A DNA stretch of 64,000 nt. It comes from Hippophae tibetana. Lineage: Eukaryota; Streptophyta; Magnoliopsida; Rosales; Elaeagnaceae. Each line of letters opens with the position of its first letter. Position 1 is the first letter of the stretch. Below, in pieces: positions 52,441-62,870 of the stretch. A model generated the notes under the pieces. That model saw only the letters and a program-made list of their open reading frames with translations. It was not told the origin of the DNA and searched no databases. Location: positions 40,625,452-40,689,451 of the forward strand of contig CM072811.1 of NCBI GenBank assembly GCA_037013495.1, given 5' to 3'. The position numbers were made by a program, and so were the translations under genes.

Positions 52441-53690
52441 CATCACCTAAACAAATTAACATTTGATAGCCCAGATGATGTATAGTGCCATTGAAGAAAA
52501 TCATCTCTTGATTGGTATCCATTCTGAATTTGAAAAATATAGTTAGCATTTTTATTGCTTAAAGCTTAATAAGTGATATCTTGCACTTTTCAATAGCTTC
52601 ATCAATGAGAACTTTCATTAAATACAAAAGTAGCCCATTAGAGGTTATTTTAAAGTTTGGTATAAAAGGAGCCATAGATCTTCTCAAATTTAGACCTTAC
52701 TGCCATTACAAACCTACCTTCTCAAACTGAATTGAAGTATAATTCTTTCCTACAATACATTTCTATATGCCTAAAATGGTGAACTACCAAGGTTGGCTTC
52801 AAAGAAATATGAATGTCAAAAGTATCGAGTATGATAGAGAATTTGGGTCCAATACTAGCCTTCATGCTTAGCCACCATTGCTAAATTAAAGTGACAAAGA
52901 TTTTAAAATCATATCCCACCATGAAGTTTAATTCAGGTTAACATCTTCCATAATAACCAATCTATCTTCTTCCATTGACTAGAAGAACCCCACTAGAAAC
53001 TCTCTAGTGTTTATTCTACATCATGAAGTAAACCATCTAGTAATAGGAAACATGGCATTGCAAATTTTAGGATTGCACTTGCCATTAACTTTAATAAAAC
53101 TTATATTTTTGCTAACGAAAGGAACCTCTCAACCCAAGAACAAGTTATTTTCCTCACCCTTTCAAGTAGGTAACTCATGTGCTCTTTTTTGGCTATTCCA
53201 TTCAAGGACGATAGCCTAAGATAACGTTTTAAGTAATGAGATTGGTTAATGTACAATCATACTTGAATTTCCACCCTTAAATCAACGTTTGTGTTTAAAA
53301 ACAATAGACGTCTAGATGTTGCTCACCTATCTCAATGCCTTTTCATACACATTAAAAATTTCTATGAGCTCATCTATTTCCCTTCAAGTACTTCTACAAA
53401 AAATAGTGAGTCATCTATAAACAATAAATAAGAGACATGAGGATTGGTATGAAAATTTGTATGCTATGAATAGTTTGCAAGGATTCTTTTCTCAAGAGAA
53501 ATATAGATAAAGGACATACCATTAGATCCATGTTCTTTTGAAAGGTGAATTTGGAAAAAGTGCACCTTGAATGTCCACGGTTGACATAGATCTAGTAAGT
53601 GACACATTCTCAAATCAACTAACTCTTTGTTGAACAAGGGGTAAAATTTCTTCAAAATTTGAAGGTTGAGATGAAGTAAATGTTAAGGTG
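52440..53690 (-). pseudogene. LINE (non-LTR) reverse transcriptase relic
   Basis: Minus-strand fragments in order: GALFPNSPFKR (about 53530-53580); HTNPHVSYLLFIDDSLFFVE with the catalytic F-x-DD block (about 53395-53455); ERVRKITCSWVERFLSLAKI (about 53100-53170); KKIDWLLWKML (about 52950-52990); NLCHFNLAMVAKHEG (about 52860-52915). This is the standard order from the reverse-transcriptase palm to the thumb and connection region in plant L1-type ORF2. Stops and frameshifts are frequent. The N-terminal endonuclease part is absent; its place is taken at 53.7 kb by the truncated gypsy copy. Confidence 0.75.
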
Positions 53691-53707
53691 GAAATCATTG
53701 TAGGCTA

Positions 53708-55515
53708 GTTCAACCAAAATGCTAAAACTCTCATGTTTAATATTTCTCATCATTTCTTTTGATGATATCTAAGTTTTTCCTCGAGAAGGATCCCTACGGG
53801 TGATCATCTCCTTACTTAAATTGAATTTCATTACTTGAATTTTCCATTTTGTATGGTTCATTCCCAATGTTTCAAGCCATTGGATGCCCAATATAGCATC
53901 TAAACTTCTCGGACCCAAAGGTAAAAAAATCATCAACAATATTAATGCCCTTCAAGTGTAGATTTATCTCTTGACGTAGTCCTTTACAATGCACAGAATT
54001 CCCACTTACCATAGTCACCATACACATCTGTTTTAGAAATGAGTATCTACAAACGTTTACCCAACTTAAAATAAATGAAATTATGAGTCGCACTCGGGTC
54101 AATCAACGTCACTACCTCTTGTCCACCTATCATTCCCTTCAATTTTATACTCTTCCAATTTGTCAAACCTACCACAGAATTGAGACACTTCCATCACTTG
54201 GTTAATTTCCGCCATTTCTAACTCTTGTCCTACCTTATTCAGCTGATAACTTCCATCTTTTCCCCTTCTTGTTCGTCATGGGTCAGTAACACATTCAATT
54301 ATTTATTCTTACATTAATGCCCAGGTACCCATTTGTCATCACATTGATAACATAGCCCATGTTTGTGTTTCTTTTGCTCTCAAAATAAAATTATTTTTGC
54401 ACCTCCTCGTAGGGTTTAACAATGGTTGTACTTCCCCCAAAAACTGGTCAAGCTCTTCTTGAGATTGTAGTGGAAAATTGTGAAGTCCATCCCCCGAAAT
54501 CCTTATGGGTATTAGTGAGCATTTGTTTTTCTTATACCCTTGTTTATGGTTTTGGCCCTTTGATAAAATTTCCCAAAGCCACCTCGTCGAAGACATTGTC
54601 CAACAACACCGTTAGCTCAATGAACCTTCACCTATACTCTCGCACACTCCCTAATCAAGTGTCAACTATTGCTCATGGAGTGATACTACCTATCAAAATT
54701 GTTTCATAATCAAAATCTTTATCTCCTTCCATAATGCAATTGTTCTATTCTTATTTTCCCACTCGTACCACAATTAGGCATCTCTTTCGACAGATTACAG
54801 CCACCTTAAGTTTCTCTTCTTTAGTAAATCGATGAAAGGCAACATATCACTCCACCTTCAAAATCAACCCATCAGGATTGGTTTCATCAAACATTGATAT
54901 CTCAAGTTTCCTGAATCTAAAATCGTGGCGCAACACTCAAAAAGTAACGATGTGACTAGTTCCCTGTGAATCCTTTACCATTAGGCTGATGTCAAATCTT
55001 CTTTCACATTTCCTATCGATGATGAAGCTTTACGAAAGGAATCCTCTTGAAGCTTAATAAGTTGGTCAAAATGCTTATTTATTCTCTTCAACACTTTCAG
55101 ATTATCCATTTCTCGGTCAAATTTTCTTGCACAACATTGTCTACTTCTTTCATTGTATTCTTGCGTTGAGCCCCATTCTTAACCATCTCCCCAATTTCGT
55201 GCTCTGATACTAAATTAACAAGAACTAGAACAATAACAGAGAGCTTTTGTTATAATAACGTAGGTATGATATATTATTAAGAAATCATGAAAATTCATTA
55301 AAAGAACACCAAGTATTCGAGAGGTTTGGATCTCTCCCAAGAGAGTAAAACTCAAACAAACTAATCAATACCTCTTACACAGTCCACATTATACCTATAT
55401 CCAATTTCCTAAACCCCTCATAACAGAATCTTAAACAAATTCCTAACAGAATTACATCTCATCACTTATTACACGTATTACCTGTATTGCCCTTTCTCCT
55501 AGAATTGAGTAATTT
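53708..55515 (-). mobile_element. Truncated second copy of the gypsy element (block B of the duplication)
   Basis: Matches 32294-34030 in the same orientation: protease region (53872-54102), gag zinc region and gag (54300-54960) and the 5' LTR (about 55206-55505, beginning at the TTAACAAGAACTAG phrase). It retains about 140 bases near the gag start (about 55012-55150) that are missing from the 29-34 kb element. The outer end of its LTR and the following ~190 bases of flank are deleted: the join is at GAATTGAG|TAATTT, after which host flank resumes. Reverse transcriptase through 3' LTR are absent. Confidence 0.88.
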
Positions 55516-55858
55516 GTTTTTTGCATTTTGTGTATTAGCACAAACATGGAAATGTTAATCATAGAGTTGTTCATCATGCTAAACCTTATTTGGATGTCTT
55601 GCACTTATTTCAACTGCTAATGCTCAAACATGCGTAAAGGTTTTAGTATTATCTATTGGCAATGCTTGGTGTGAACAGAAGGAGTATTTAATTTTAACCA
55701 TAGCAGGGTTAAATGTTTAATTGTGTTTTATGGTGTACAAATTAAACTATTTTAATAATGTTTCCTAATTATTTTTCTCTCAACCATGAGTATTGAGTAT
55801 TTATTGCAATTTGAGACCATAACTATGTCAATTATTGTGTTTACTGATAATTATCAGA
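55516..55858. repeat. Block B host flank (left part)
   Basis: 55516-55760 matches 34236-34490, including TGTGTATTAGCACAAAC and CCATAGCAGGGTTAAATG. From 55760 to the Copia the match is rearranged. No gene. Confidence 0.85.
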
Positions 55859-56047
55859 TGTATTTTCATATTCTTTCTGTTCTCATCTTTATGTACAAAT
55901 GTATAGTATTTGTATACAAAATAAAACGAAAAGTAAACAGATTATAACAATATTAATTTCCCACTATTATTCTTGTCTGCTGATTATCTGCCATAATTCC
56001 TGCATTGTTGTTTCCATGTTGTCTGCCATATTACTCACATGCCAACA
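55859..56047 (-). repeat. 3' LTR of the minus-strand Copia
   Basis: About 189 bases adjoining the polypurine tract. No second LTR is in the window, so its far end is judged only from TG/CA rules. Confidence 0.6.
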
Positions 56048-56059
56048 CTCCCCCTCAAG

Positions 56060-59000
56060 GTGGTGCATATATGTATCTTATGCCCAACTTGTCAAGTGAG
56101 TTGTAAAAGTTCTTTGCAGACACAAATTATGTGAGTATATCAGCCAATTGATCTTCTGACTTAACAAATGGAAGCTTAATAATCTTTTCTTCAAGATTCT
56201 GTTTGATGAAGTTCCGATCCACTTCAACGTGCTTCGTGCAATCATGTTGAACTGGATTGTGAGAGATGGCAATGGCTGCTTTGTTATCACAAAATAAGTT
56301 CATTTCAGAGTTAGGAGCAACACCAATCTCAGTTAGAAGTTTTTTCAACCACAGGAGCTCACATATTCCCTTGACCATTCCTCGAAATTCAACTTCAGCA
56401 CTAGATAAGGCAATTACCTTTTGCTTCTTGCTCCTCCATGTAACAAGATTGCCCCCCACAAAAGTGAAGTACCCAACAGTAGATTTCCTATCCTTCATAT
56501 TCCCTGCCCAGTCTGAATCTGTATATCCAAGGACTTCCAATTGGCCATTCTTTGAAAACATAAGTCCTTTCCCAGGGGAGGACTTTAAATAACGAAGTAG
56601 TCGCATGACCGTATCCTTATGGTCTTCACTTGGGCAGTGCATGAACTGACTCACGACACTCACAGCATAAGCAATATCAGGTCGAGTATGAGATAAATAT
56701 ATGAGTTTACCTACTAACCGTTGATATCTCTGTTTATCTGCTGGTACTTGGTCCACATATTCTTCGAGTTTATGATTTTGAACCATTGGAATATCGACAG
56801 GTTTACAATCTAGTAGTCCTGCCTCTGCCAGTAGGTCTAGAGTATATTTCCTTTAGGAAAGACATATGCCTTATTTTGATATTGTTACCTCAATACCTAA
56901 GAAGTATTTGAGCCCTCCCAAATTCTTCATTTCAAACTCATTTGACAGTTGTTCTTGAAGCTTAGAGATTTCTTCTTTATCATCTCCTGTAATGATCATG
57001 TCATCTACATAGACTATAAGGGCTGCTATCTTCCCTAATCGATGTTTTAGGAAAAGAGTATGATCAGAGTTGCTTTGTTGGAACCCATATTTCTTCATTG
57101 CTGAACTCAACCTAACAAACCATGCTCGAGGTGATTGTTTTAGTCCATACAATGCTCGTTGTAATCTACATGCAGTTTCTTTTCCTGTTGTAACAGTATA
57201 TCCTGGTGGGATATCCATATAAATCTCTTCCTCAAGATCACCATGAAGGAAGGCATTTTTTACGTCAAGTTGGTGCAATGACCAATCTAAATTTGCCGCA
57301 AGAGATAACAAGACTCTAACAGTTTTTAGTTTAGCCACATGTGAGAAGATTTCTTGATAATCTATCCCATGTTTCTGTGTATATCCTTTTGCTACAAGTC
57401 TCGCCTTGTATCGATCAACTAACCCATCTGCTTTATATTTAATGGAGAAAATCCACTTGCATCCTACCATCTTCCTCCCTTGAGGCAACTCGCTTAACAC
57501 CCATGTGTTATTCTTCTGCAATGCCTCAAATTCCTCTTTTATAGCTTGAGCCCATTTTGGATCAGATAAGGCTTCTTCAATGCTACTTGGAATTTGACAC
57601 GGGGAGAGTGTTTGTGCAAATGCCCTGATAGGTTCTGATAACCTTTGAGTAGATACATAATTTGCTATTGGATACTTGGATTGTCGTTCTTCTCTTTCTA
57701 GGGAGTATCGATTTGGAGGTTTGCCTCGATTGTGTCTGAAAGGTAAAACATAACCAACATATGTATCTATAGCATTAGTTTGTAAAGGTGTGATAGGATA
57801 GCTTACCTCAGGAGTATTCTCAGCAGGAGGATCATTGGGTACTAGGGAGTGGAGGGATACATCAACCACTTCATCTTCTGGAGATTCAATTACTACTTTA
57901 GCTTCAGTTATTGGAAGTTCAAGCTCGGGTCTAGATACTGGCTCCTCCATATGATTGGCATGATCCGAGTATGTTGGACTAGTGTCTAATATTTCAACAT
58001 CAAGCCAATTTCGTTCTTCACCATAACTCTCCTCCTGAAGAGTGGAATTGGATACCGGTGATGGGAAAAAACATTCTGATTCGAGGAAAGTGACATCCAT
58101 GGTAATATAGGTTATTTTAGTAATTGGATCATAACATCGATAACCCTTTTTTTGTACGCCATACCCCAAGAACACACAGCGGACATCACATGGATCTAAC
58201 TTAGTTCGTTGATTTTTATGGAGGTGGACAAAAGCAACACATCCAAAAATTCGGGGCGGAAGCATCAAAATAGTAGGCAAGGGAAGATGATCAGATAACA
58301 CCTTTAATGGAGTCTGAAATTGTAAGGTTTTTGTGGGCATACGATTTAGTAGATACACCGCTGTAGAAATAGCATCACTCCAATATTTATTAGGCATATG
58401 TGCACCGATTAGTAAGGCCCGAGCCGTTTCTAAAATATGCTGATTCTTCCTCTCTGCAGTCCCATTCTATTGTGGGGTTTGTGAACACGAGGTTTCATGG
58501 AGAATACCATGGTTGTCCAAGTATGTCCGAAATTGTTGATTAACATACTCCCCTCCATTATTAGACCTAAGTATCTTAATTTTTTCAGAAAATTGTGTCT
58601 GAACCATGGTGTGAAACAGGTGAAATGTAGCAAATACTTCATCTTTATGTTTGAGAAGGTAAAGCCATGTCATTCGTGTACAATCATCAACAAAAATAAC
58701 AAACCAACGATTACCCGATGACGTAATGACCGGGGAAGGTCCCCACACATCAGAATGTACTAAAGCAAAATGAGTCACACTTTTATTCATGCTCATAGGA
58801 TAAGATGCCCTATGACTTTTTGCTAGGATACAAGTATCACATTTGAAATCTGAATGTGTGATATTTGAAAATAAACTAGGGAGTAGGTGCTTTAAATACC
58901 TGAATGATGGATGCCCAAATCTACGATGACATAGCCAAATCTGTCGTTCCTTGTTACCAACAATGTTTTGCATATGATTGGCTCTTCCTGAACTGAGGTC

Positions 59001-60177
59001 ATCCACATAATATAGCCCTCCTCTCCTAGTACCACGCCCAATGATCTCCTTGGTGAGAATATCCTATAGAAGGCAAAAAGTAGAATACATCAGTACTACA
59101 CAGTTAAGATATGAAGTTACCTGACTTACAGACATTAGTCGGTTTGACAGAGAGGGTACAAGTAAAGTATTAGATAATGATAATGAAGAAGATAAGGTCA
59201 TTGTTCCAGCTCCTATAACTGGATAAGTGACCCCATTTGCATTGGCAACATGACTCCGTCTTGGCTGGGTTGTTTTTGAGAGATCGTTTGGGTCAAATGT
59301 CATATGATCTGTAGCTCCAGAGTCCAGAATCCAATCCTCCTTATCACTACGAATATAGATGTGAAATGATTTACTTGAAATACCTGGATCCTGGGAAGAT
59401 TCGGCCTGAGACGTAAGGGATAGTGAGGCATTATTGATAGCCACAACGGCTCGCCCAGTGGTGTCCCGTTTCTTCCGTGCTTGAAGATCATTCCACCATT
59501 CTGGATACCCATGTAGTTTGAAGCAGTTTTCACGAGTGTGTTTGGAGTTTCCGCAATGGCCACATTTCATGTCAAGAGATGGTGGATTTCCCGTGGATTT
59601 CTTGCTACCCAAGGAAGTTCCTGTTTTTGGTGGCATTAGATTATGGTGTCCCTTGACCCCTTTAAAAGCCATAACTGCTCTGGGTGTCATATCTACACCT
59701 GTGATCATCACGGTCTGCCTGACCTCTTCCCTACGGACGAATCCATAGGCTTGTTCCACCGTAGGGAATGGTTTGATCTGAAGCACATCACTTCGAGTTT
59801 TATCCAATCTATCATCAAGGCTATCGAGGAAGGTATACACTCGATCTTCCTGTACGATGGAGTTGTATTTTTGTATATCAATCGCACACTTCATTGGATT
59901 AGGACGACGGAAATCAATTTCACGCCACAACCCTTTAAGGTCATTGTAGTATTTTTCAATGGATCCACCCGCTTGCTTCGTACGCGTAACTTGACGACGA
60001 AGATCATACACCTGAGACGTGTCTGTCCCATCATAGTAAGTGGTAGCCACCGAATCCCAAACCTGTTTTGCAGTTGGGAATCAGATAAAATTTGCAATTA
60101 AGGAGGGGTCCATCGAATTGATCAACCATCCTTTGACAATGACATTTTCAGTACGCCATCTCCTAAATGAGGGGTCG
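56060..60177 (-). pseudogene. Near-intact Copia gag-pol with point nonsense mutations
   Basis: Minus strand. Gag (60177-59570) ends in an intact zinc knuckle CGHCGNSKHTRENC. Protease has ILDSGATDHM (about 59300-59335). Integrase zinc region and core occupy 59006-58100 (HRRFGHPS, CDTCILAKSH, HSDVWGPSP, NNGGEYVNQ). Reverse transcriptase 57600-56871 has CKWIFSIKY, LDVKNAFLHGDLEEE and VYVDDMIITGDD. RNase H 56786-56127 has TDSDWAGNMKDRKST, SSAEVEFRG and KHVEVDRNF. The frame is nearly continuous; it is interrupted by TGA at 60083-60081, TAG at 59066-59064, TAG at 58469-58467, TAA at 56873-56871, TAA at 56855-56853 and TAA at 56129-56127. The first five replace codons that fit CGA, CAG or CAA, that is C-to-T changes. 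Not functional as it stands. Confidence 0.92.
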
Positions 60178-60545
60178 GTTTCAAATATGAAAATTTGTTC
60201 ATAATTATTTTAAAATTCAAAATTATTATCTGATTTGGTTTATTTCTATAGGATAATTCGGTTGCAAATATGAAAATTTGTTCATAATTATTAGTATGCT
60301 TTTCATAACCTAATATTTGTAATTGAAGTTTAGTGTGATTTTGAATGTTTTTGTTTTGTTTTAGTGACCTTTAAGCGTCTCTAATTTTAAGTGACTTTCG
60401 ATGAAGTGAATGACAATCTGTGTCAAGCAAAGTGTGACTAAGTGTGAAAAGAAGTATGTGGCAGTGGTCAATAGATAGTTATCCTGTAATTAGATGTGTC
60501 TGCATTCTGTATCATATTGTTGTTAAAGAAAAGAGTACATGATAG
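60178..60545. repeat. Block B host flank (right part)
   Basis: Matches about 34590-35030 (for example TTATCTGATTTGGTTTATTT, AAGTGACTTTCGATGAAGTG and GTTATCCTGTAATTAGATGT), then jumps to the equivalent of 36207-36230 (TTGTTAAAGAA...CATGATAG). About 1.17 kb present in block A is therefore missing here. No gene. Confidence 0.9.
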
Positions 60546-60561
60546 TAGGGGTGTCCAAAAA

Positions 60562-60730
60562 CCGGACCAGACCGTTTTAAACCGAAAAACCGGTCCAAAC
60601 CGGACCGAACCGAACAGTTTTGTAAATGAAACGGTCCAGTCCGGTCCTTATTAAATAAAACCGATTTTAAAACGGTCTGGTCCGGTTATTAATTATTATA
60701 AACCGGACGGACCGGACCGGACCGGTTTTA
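60562..60730. repeat. Subterminal ACCGGWCC-type motif cluster
   Basis: At least ten occurrences of ACCGGACC, ACCGGTCC, GGTCCGGT or close variants in both orientations within about 170 bases, including a GGACCGGACCGGACCGG run near 60715. Likely binding sites for the transposase, by analogy with other hAT elements. Confidence 0.75.
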
Positions 60731-60799
60731 TTAAATAAATAATTTTTATTATTTAAAATATTATAAATCGGGGTATATATATATATTTTGTTTTCGAGA

Positions 60800-60837
60800 T
60801 TAGGGTTAAGCCGTCACTCGTTAACGCTTAACCCTAA
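60800..60837. repeat. Perfect 12-bp inverted repeat with telomere-like word
   Basis: TTAGGGTTAAGC (60800-60811) and GCTTAACCCTAA (60826-60837) are exact reverse complements separated by 14 bases. Lies in the probable promoter or leader of the hAT transposase. Confidence 0.9.
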
Positions 60838-60888
60838 CTCTAGCGATTTTCACTCTCAGAATCTCATTTCCTCTGCGCTCGCCTTCAA

Positions 60889-61025
60889 CGTCTACGCTCT
60901 GCCTTCGTCGTCTACGCTCTGCCTTCGCCGTCTACGCTCTGCTTTCGCCACTTCTTCGTCTACGCTCTGCTTTCGCCACTTCTTCGTCTACGCTCTGCTT
61001 TCGCAACTTCTTCGTCTACGCTCTG
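60889..61025 (+). repeat. CGTCTACGCTCTGCYTTCG minisatellite in the hAT leader
   Basis: CGTCTACGCTCTG starts at 60889, 60909, 60929, 60957, 60985 and 61013, giving two 20-base steps then three 28-base steps, the longer units having an added CACTTCTT. The steps are not multiples of three, so the frame over this stretch is not a protein repeat. It lies in the presumed 5' UTR. Confidence 0.9.
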
Positions 61026-61186
61026 GGTTTGCCTATCGTCGCTTCCACACGTTACTTCAACCAGAAACTAGCCACCTCTCCTCGTCTCGCTTCCACCAAC
61101 AACTAACCATCTCTCCTCGCGTCGCGTCGTGTCATGACAACAATGGACGAAAATCACGAAATAGGTATGTGGTCTAATACTACTGG

Positions 61187-62560
61187 AGTACTGGTAGTCT
61201 GGTAGTAGTTTTTTCCTGCATAAACTGAATGGTAAGTCTGAAGTCTGAAGTCTGAAATCTGAAGGGTATATTGTTTTTTTGTTAGTTTGAAATCTGAATG
61301 GTATTGCGGTTTTTTGTTAGCCTGAACTTTGAAATCTGAATAGTATGTCATTTTTTTGTTAGTCTAAAGTCTGAAATCTGAATGGTATGTCGTTTTTTTG
61401 TTAGCCTGAACCTGAAGACTCTGAAGTCTGAACTGTGAACTCTAAAGTTTGAACAATTTTTTCTCACAGAGTTCGTTATTTTTAAATGGTGGAAAGTGGA
61501 AACTAATTAATACTGTTAGAAGTTAGAACTTATAACTTCAGTTAAATTGTTCGTATGTTGCCCCTCTTTTAAAGCTTAATTATTTTGATTAAGTTCTCTT
61601 TGTAGATTAAGTATATATAGTTTGTTTTATTAATGTTTGATCATTATGAATTTCAAGAGGTACAGGTCTACCCCCGAGAATAAAAAATCTATGTCATCAA
61701 GAATATGTACATATACATAACTCATTTTTCAGTTTAAGCTAATTATAATCATCAGGATGCATTCCACCTTTCTTATACCCATCATGATCTTCTGTTAGAA
61801 GGTATAGTTATTCTTTGCCTATTGGATCTGATTCCAATTCACATCAAATTGTTATCAGTATTTGTTTGATCTAGAAAGGTAATTAAACTTGAAGCTCAAA
61901 TTCATGTACTGGTAGTCTGGTAGTAGTTTTTTCCAGAATAAACTGAATGGTAAGTCTGAAGTCTGAAGTTTGAACTCTGAAATCTGAATGATATGTCGTT
62001 TTTTTGTTAGTCTGAAGACTCTGAACTGTGAACTCTGAAGTTTGAACAATTTTTTCTCACAGAGTTCGTTTTTTTAAATGGGGAAAGTGGAAACTAATTA
62101 ATACTGTTAGAAGTTAGAATTTATAACTTCAGTTAAATTGTTCATATGTTGCCCCTCTTTTAAAGCTTAATTATTTTGATTAAGTTCTCTTTTAGATTAA
62201 GTATATATAGTTTGTTTTATTAATGTTTGATCATTATGAATTTCAAGAGGTACAGGTCTACCCCCGAGAATAAAAAATCTATGTCATCAAGAATATGTAC
62301 ATCTACATAACTCATTTTTCAGTTTAAGCTAATTATAATCATCAGGATGCATTCCACCTTTCTTATACCCATCATGATCTTCTGTTAGAAGGTATAGTTA
62401 TTCTTTGCCTATTGGATCTGATTCCAATTCACATCAAATTGTTATCAGTATTTGTTTGATCTAGAAAGGTAATTAAACTTGGAGCTCAAATTCATGTACT
62501 GGTAGTCTGGTAGTAGTTTTTTCCAGAATAAACTGAATGGTAAGTCTGAAGTCTGAAGTT
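61187..62560 (+). repeat. ~0.6-0.7-kb tandem duplication inside the hAT transposase intron
   Basis: The phrase ACTGGTAGTCTGGTAGTAGT begins at about 61187, 61907 and 62498. The two intervening units (720 and 591 bases) are nearly identical from about 61440 to the end of the unit, for example GAGGTACAGGTCTACCCCCG at 61658 and 62246. The first unit is longer because it has extra copies of the 42-base minisatellite. Confidence 0.9.
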
Positions 62561-62584
62561 TGAACTCTGAAATCTGAATGATAT

Positions 62585-62870
62585 GTCGTTTTTTTGTTAT
62601 TCTGAACCCTTAAATTTGAATGGTTTGTCGTTTTTTTGTTATTCTGAACCCTGAAATCTGAATGGTAAGTCGTTTTTTTGTTATTATGAACCCTGAAATC
62701 TGAATGGTATGTCGTTTTTTTGTTATTCTGAACCCTGAAATCTGAATGGTAAGTCGTTTTTTTGTTATTCTGAACCCTGAAATCTGAATGGTATGTTGTT
62801 TTTTTGTTATTCTGAACCCTGAAATCTGAATGGTATGTCGTTTTTTTGTTAGTTTGAAATCTGATCTTTA
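62585..62870 (+). repeat. Seven copies of a 42-bp minisatellite
   Basis: GTCGTTTTTTTGTTATTCTG units start at 62585, 62627, 62669, 62711, 62753, 62795 and 62837, an exact 42-base step. Related, more diverged copies lie at about 61265-61410. Because 42 is a multiple of three, the minus strand shows a long repetitive frame (62473-62892), which I regard as an artefact of the array. Confidence 0.95.

Larger units (their letters stand above)
55859..60177 (-). mobile_element. Ty1/copia retrotransposon, minus strand, 5'-truncated
   Basis: Read on the minus strand: gag from 60177, then protease, integrase, reverse transcriptase and RNase H, then a polypurine tract (CTTGAGGGGGAG, 56048-56059) and a 3' LTR at 56047-55859 beginning TGTTGGCATGTGAG. 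The left LTR boundary at 55859 (TG on the + strand) is my best estimate. No 5' LTR, primer-binding site or gag start is present on the right; the element stops abruptly at about 60178, where duplicated host flank resumes. Coding parts are much better preserved than in the intronic Copia, so it is younger, and it is of a different family. Confidence 0.88.

Noticed and set aside
59643..60101. 152-codon + frame
   Set aside because: Antisense shadow of the well-preserved Copia gag on the minus strand.
60788..61177. 129-codon + frame in the hAT leader
   Set aside because: It runs through a 20/28-base minisatellite with non-triplet steps and ignores the good donor at 61165. The exon 1 start at 61134 in another frame joins in phase to exon 2.
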